Part shown: positions 60,601 through 64,000 of the stretch, in pieces
Layout of the letters: every line of letters begins with the position of its first letter
Position numbering within the stretch: position 1 is the first letter of the stretch
NCBI GenBank assembly: GCA_032358165.1
Contig: JAALGY010000031.1
Coordinates: 558,001 to 622,000, forward strand
Direction: 5' to 3'
DNA from: Diplosphaera chodatii
Lineage: Eukaryota; Chlorophyta; Trebouxiophyceae; Prasiolales; Stichococcaceae
DNA length: 64,000 nucleotides
Made by a program: the position numbers and the translations under genes
Notes under the pieces: generated by a model
The model's database searches: none
What the model was told of the DNA's origin: nothing
Seen by the model: only the letters and a program-made list of their open reading frames with translations

Positions 60601-63600
60601 CATTGTGTGAGACGTCGAAAGCGTGGCTGTCGAAGGCGCTCATGTAACTTAATTTTTTGGTGGGCACGCCCACAGAACCGGGCGGAGCTGGCGAGGTACG
60701 CGCACCTGCCGCTGGGCGCGGTGGGCGGCGACTGGCGCACCGCCACCGCCGACGCGCTGTTCGCGCGCATGCTGCGCGACGCCGGGCAGCTGCTGTGGGC
60801 GGAGGACGCCTCGCTGCCGGAGCTGCGGGGCGCCGAGCAGCCGGACTCGTCGGCGGAGGCGGCGTTCGCCGACGACCAGCCGCGCGTCGACGTGCGCCTG
60901 CCGACTTGACCAGCCCCCGAATGCAATTCTCTGGTCCACCAAATCAAGATTTCATGCTGGGCTAAGAGCAAAACAGGATTTGCAGGGGCTGCTGCGCCTG
61001 CAGCACTGCAGGGGTGGTTTGGGTTGGCAACTGGGGCACATGGCTTGCGTCGGCGGCATTGCCCTCGGGGATGTGGCGAACCATCTCCAAACTGAAGCTG
61101 CAAGTGCAGGTGCTGCGGCGGGGGGCGTACCGCAGCATCTGCGTGGAGCTGGAGGTGCACCACCTGGCGGTCGCGGCGATCACCTCGCTGGAGGCGCTGG
61201 TGGCGCTGGAGAGCGGCGACGGCGGCGGCGGCGGCGCCTCGGGGCCCCCCGCCCTGCGCGTGCTGCAGCGCCTGGTGGACGGCTGGCTGCAGGAGGCCGT
61301 CAAGCACGGCAACCCGTGAGCGTCTGTGCTGTGTGGTGCTTCTGGCCAGCGACTGGCGCAAGTGTAGTTGACAGCCATCCGCCTACGCACTTCTGCAGAT
61401 CCCCTGGCAAGCAGCTGACGTGTCCAACCCGCCACCAGAACGACCTTGAGTGGGCGCAGCACGTGCGCCAAGAGCGCAGCAAGTGCTGCGGCTGCTTACT
61501 GCTGTGCGCACTGCGCGCAGGTGCGCCGATGCGATGCTGCGCAACCTGTACCGCTGGCTGGCCGCCGGGCGGTCCGCGCTGGCGAGTGCGCCTCTGCTGG
61601 CAGCCGTGCGCTCTGCTATGCGCAAGGTGGTACTGCAGCTGGTAGCGGAGGCCGGCAAGCTGGGCGCGACGATTGTCGCCGCCGACTTCTCCTCCATCAT
61701 CATCGCCACCGGCAAGCACGACCTGGCGTCCGCCGTCGGGTGGGTGCAGCGCTTGAGGTGGTCCAACGCGGGCTGCAAACCGATTTTCGCAATATCGTTG
61801 GGGATGTGAGCTCAGTCTTGCACAGAGGTGCACATGCTGTGATCACCGTCCAGCAGACGCCAGCCACTGCATCTGCCATAGGCACCTGCACAGAGCATGA
61901 GCAGCTCCCATGACTGCAAACACGTACATGCAGGTATGTGGACTACCTGCTGGAGGCGCTCAAGCGGCGGGAGCTGTTCGGCTGGCTGCGGCTGGACCCC
62001 AGCCGCGCGTGGCACGGCCTGCTGTTCCGGGACCGCCACAACTGGGCGGGCATCTCCGCGCCGCTGGACCCGGCCCTGCGCGCCCGCCTCGCCACGCAGC
62101 CCGGCGCGCTGTCGCAGGTGGACCGCCCCGCCCCATGTGATGCATGACTGCAAGGGCCGCCTCCTGTGCAAGATGTCACACGTAACACACTGAGCAGCAG
62201 CAGCAGCCGGAGGCAGCTGTACTGCCAATCTCTCAGTGTGCGTCATGCCCTGCTTGCCACAGATGCTGTATGAGAGCAACAACTAGTGAAACAGAGTTCG
62301 CAACAGATTATGCCGGCATGCTGCGCTGCACGGTTCTTGTTCACATCTGACACCTTGCGACCTGTTGCTAGTTACACGACTGACAGAACGAATGCCCATG
62401 AGCGCTCCATGAGTCCAGGGCGGGGAGGAGGCTGCGGCGCTGCTGTCGCAGCTCGAGGCCCCGGCAGGCGGCGAGATCGAGATGAACTGGAACGTCAAGG
62501 TGTGGACTCTGCTGGCGTCTCCCATCAGCCTTTGTCACCCACAGCTGCTCGAGCACTTCACAGATTGGCGACACTGCTCCATGCTCAGTGACCATCCTGG
62601 GTGCTTCTAAGAAGCCTTCCCTTCCAGCCAGCTCCTCTCAGGAGCAGCCAGGCGGCACAGGTGTGGGACCAAAGGTGTGTCCGACACAGCGCAATGCCTG
62701 CTAAAACGACAACCCGCCTGGGCGATGCTCCGCAGGAGTTCCTGCCGCCCTCGGTGCAGCCGCCCTTCCAGGTCCTGGTGTCCGAGTTCCTGCTCGCCCC
62801 GTGGCGGGAGGTTGTGGCGCCCCCCGCCGCCGACCCTGCGGCGGGCTCCCAGGTGCCCGCGCCAGCCGGCCGCCAGCCTCCCTCACACCTGTGCTGTGCT
62901 GATCGCCCCCCTCCTGCTGGCTGCACTCGTACGACGGGCATTGTGCAGTGTGCCAGGCTGGCGCAGCAGCAGCAATGCAGTGAACAGAGCCGACGGTCTG
63001 GCAGTCGGGTCCAGCCACTGAGGGATACAGTCGAGGCGTCGCAGGTGGTGGTGGACGCGCGGTCGAGGGCGGCGCAGCTGGAGGAGGCGGCCCGGTGGCA
63101 TGTGGAGCGGAAAGCGCTGCCCCAGGTGCGCCCGCAGCTGCTGCTGCCGTGCCGGACGTGTGCCTGGTGCCACCTGCCCATCACAGCAAGCTGTTGGCTT
63201 GGGCGCAGCCTCAGGCCTTGATCCCTCATTGCACGACTTGCAGTTTTTTTGCACACAGCAGACACGACTGCAAGCCCAGAATGGTGTCATGGTTCTTGGA
63301 CGCAGGTGCTGGACTTCACCAGGCGGGCGCTGGCGTACAGCAACATGCGGGCGGAGAACCGGGAGCACCAGTTCCCCCTCCGCCCCGGCTCCCACCTGTC
63401 CCCGGTGCACGGCAGCTGTGCTCGCTCCTGTACGGCTGTACGAACTTGCGCGCCTGTCCACAAAGCTGCTTTGCGGGGCAGGCAGACCGGCGACACCGCT
63501 GCAGGAAACTGCATTGTTCAAACAGATGCCGCATTGCTGTCGACAAGTGCAGAACTGCTCCGGGTGGTGCTGCGACATCCCGCATCGGATCACAACCAGC

Positions 63601-64000
63601 TGTGCTGCTTGTACATATGCTCAATCCTCTCTGCTGCCGCAGGAGGAGCTGGGCAGCCCGGCGCTCGCGCTGGTGCGGGCGGTGTGCGAGGTGTTTGGCC
63701 TCGACGCCGCCGCGACGGAGGAGGTGGCGCTCATGCGCCGCAACCTGCTGGCCCTCGTCAACTGCCGCCCCTTCTCCGCGGCCGCCGCCTTCCAGGTGCA
63801 TAACACACGCCCGAATCTGTCCGTGCAGCCCGCAGTTGACAGGTTGCAGGGGAGCTTGATGCATGACATGAAACCCTGTCATGGTTGCATCTGTGGCACC
63901 ATCAGGAGTGTGATTGACATGGGCTCTGCTGTCTGCAGGAGCCGTGCCTGACGTGGGTGCTGCGCGACGTGGTGTGCGACGCGTGCAGCGCCTGCCGCGA
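48637..64000 (+). CDS. POLE: DNA polymerase epsilon catalytic subunit (3'-partial, 53 exons visible)
   Basis: The leading-strand replicative DNA polymerase with a proofreading exonuclease. About 2,194 codons are visible and all 53 exon phases agree. The order follows the human protein throughout, from GWLMNYTT near the N-terminus to the first C-terminal zinc motif, where the window ends. Exonuclease and polymerase catalytic residues are intact (listed under the domain entries). The carboxy half, a catalytically dead B-family polymerase, is present. Human POLE is about 2,286 residues, so only about 80-100 residues, including the second metal site, are missing. The N-terminus (exons 48637-48758 and 48886-49042) is unusual: long RG/RGG-rich low complexity. 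Three introns use GC donors. The gene is divergent from CHL1. Confidence 0.96.
50746..52193 (+). other. POLE exonuclease domain
   Basis: Exons 50746-50868, 51010-51121, 51250-51320, 51485-51627, 51742-51817 and 51936-52193. The three Exo motifs are intact: [10 protein letters not shown] (Exo I, Asp and Glu), [12 protein letters not shown] (Exo II) and [13 protein letters not shown] (Exo III). Proofreading should be active. Confidence 0.93.
52901..56664 (+). other. POLE polymerase palm/fingers/thumb
   Basis: Exons 52901-53022, 53207-53363, 53540-53653, 53802-53966, 54225-54341, 54438-54503, 54624-54722, 54892-55068, 55264-55356, 55456-55608, 55763-55844, 55956-56068, 56199-56301 and 56501-56664. 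Motif A is [14 protein letters not shown], motif [22 protein letters not shown] and motif [10 protein letters not shown]; both catalytic Asp residues are present. CEFN..GKTC and the [20 protein letters not shown] block are specific to the epsilon family. Confidence 0.94.
57732..63795 (+). other. POLE inactive C-terminal polymerase half
   Basis: Exons from 57732-57868 to 63643-63795 align in order with the non-catalytic half of human [60 protein letters not shown] and FPLRPGSHL. It is Ala-richer than animal homologues. Several junctions were fixed by this homology, including the GC-donor introns 56982-57142 and 58647-58895. Confidence 0.88.
59091..59122. repeat. (CAATG)6 pentanucleotide repeat
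   Basis: Six perfect CAATG units plus a partial seventh inside the POLE intron 58974-59182. Simple-sequence repeat likely to vary in length between strains. Confidence 0.92.
63939..64000 (+). other. POLE first C-terminal zinc motif (CysA), cut by window edge
   Basis: The last visible exon reads [20 protein letters not shown], matching the start of the conserved CysA zinc motif that follows the dead polymerase half. The remaining ligands and the second metal site lie beyond the right edge. Confidence 0.85.

Noticed and set aside
48637..64000. DNA polymerase delta identity
   Set aside because: [10 protein letters not shown], the LDVAAMYPN motif A and the large second, inactive polymerase half are epsilon features.
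1..64000. tRNA or rRNA genes, CRISPR arrays, transposons
   Set aside because: No cloverleaf with a plausible T-loop, no spaced direct repeats and no transposase, reverse-transcriptase or terminal-repeat structure was found by reading; tRNAscan-SE and a repeat library would settle this.

Overview
The window is nuclear DNA from a GC-rich green alga, most likely a chlorophyte. Almost every gene is broken into short exons by roughly 60-300 bp introns whose 3' ends are mostly TGCAG|G. TGTAA polyadenylation-type words lie after several stops. The gene set is algal or plant-like: an SBP-box factor, VIT and YGGT proteins, a long PWWP protein, POLE and DDX11/CHL1. I rebuilt eleven gene models by hand from splice sites. 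In all of them the exon phases agree end to end, so none looks like a pseudogene. The genus cannot be named from sequence alone.

Layout. (1) 51-11688, minus: a 33-exon nonribosomal peptide synthetase (NRPS) with visible order A-T-C-A-T-C-A, running off the left edge. This is the outstanding feature. (2) 13246-15286, plus: a VIT/CCC1-type iron/manganese transporter, divergent from the NRPS. (3) 15868-18499, minus: an RlmI-type rRNA cytosine methyltransferase with a (CAG)23 tract ending exactly at a splice donor. (4) 19807-25672, plus: a long SBP-box/ankyrin transcription factor. (5) 26368-32948, minus: a PWWP plus ARID-like chromatin protein with DPRR repeats. (6) 33382-34675, plus: a plastid YGGT/YLMG protein. 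(7) 34952-38204, minus: a SAMHD1-like HD-domain dNTP hydrolase. (8) 38844-39299, plus, and 39715-41268, minus: two convergent universal-stress-protein genes. (9) 41910-47611, minus: a DDX11/CHL1 Fe-S DNA helicase. (10) 48637 to the right edge, plus: DNA polymerase epsilon catalytic subunit, 53 exons visible, cut off in its first C-terminal zinc motif.

How the genes fit together. The DDX11/CHL1 and POLE genes are divergent across about 1 kb that holds an E2F-type octamer. Both products work at the replication fork, and the SAMHD1-like enzyme 3.7 kb away controls dNTP pools, so a replication-linked neighbourhood is plausible. The NRPS carries introns in every domain, and its modules share intron positions and phases. 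That points to a long-resident eukaryotic gene that grew by internal module duplication, not to bacterial contamination. Its product is unknown; the adjacent metal transporter is only a weak hint.
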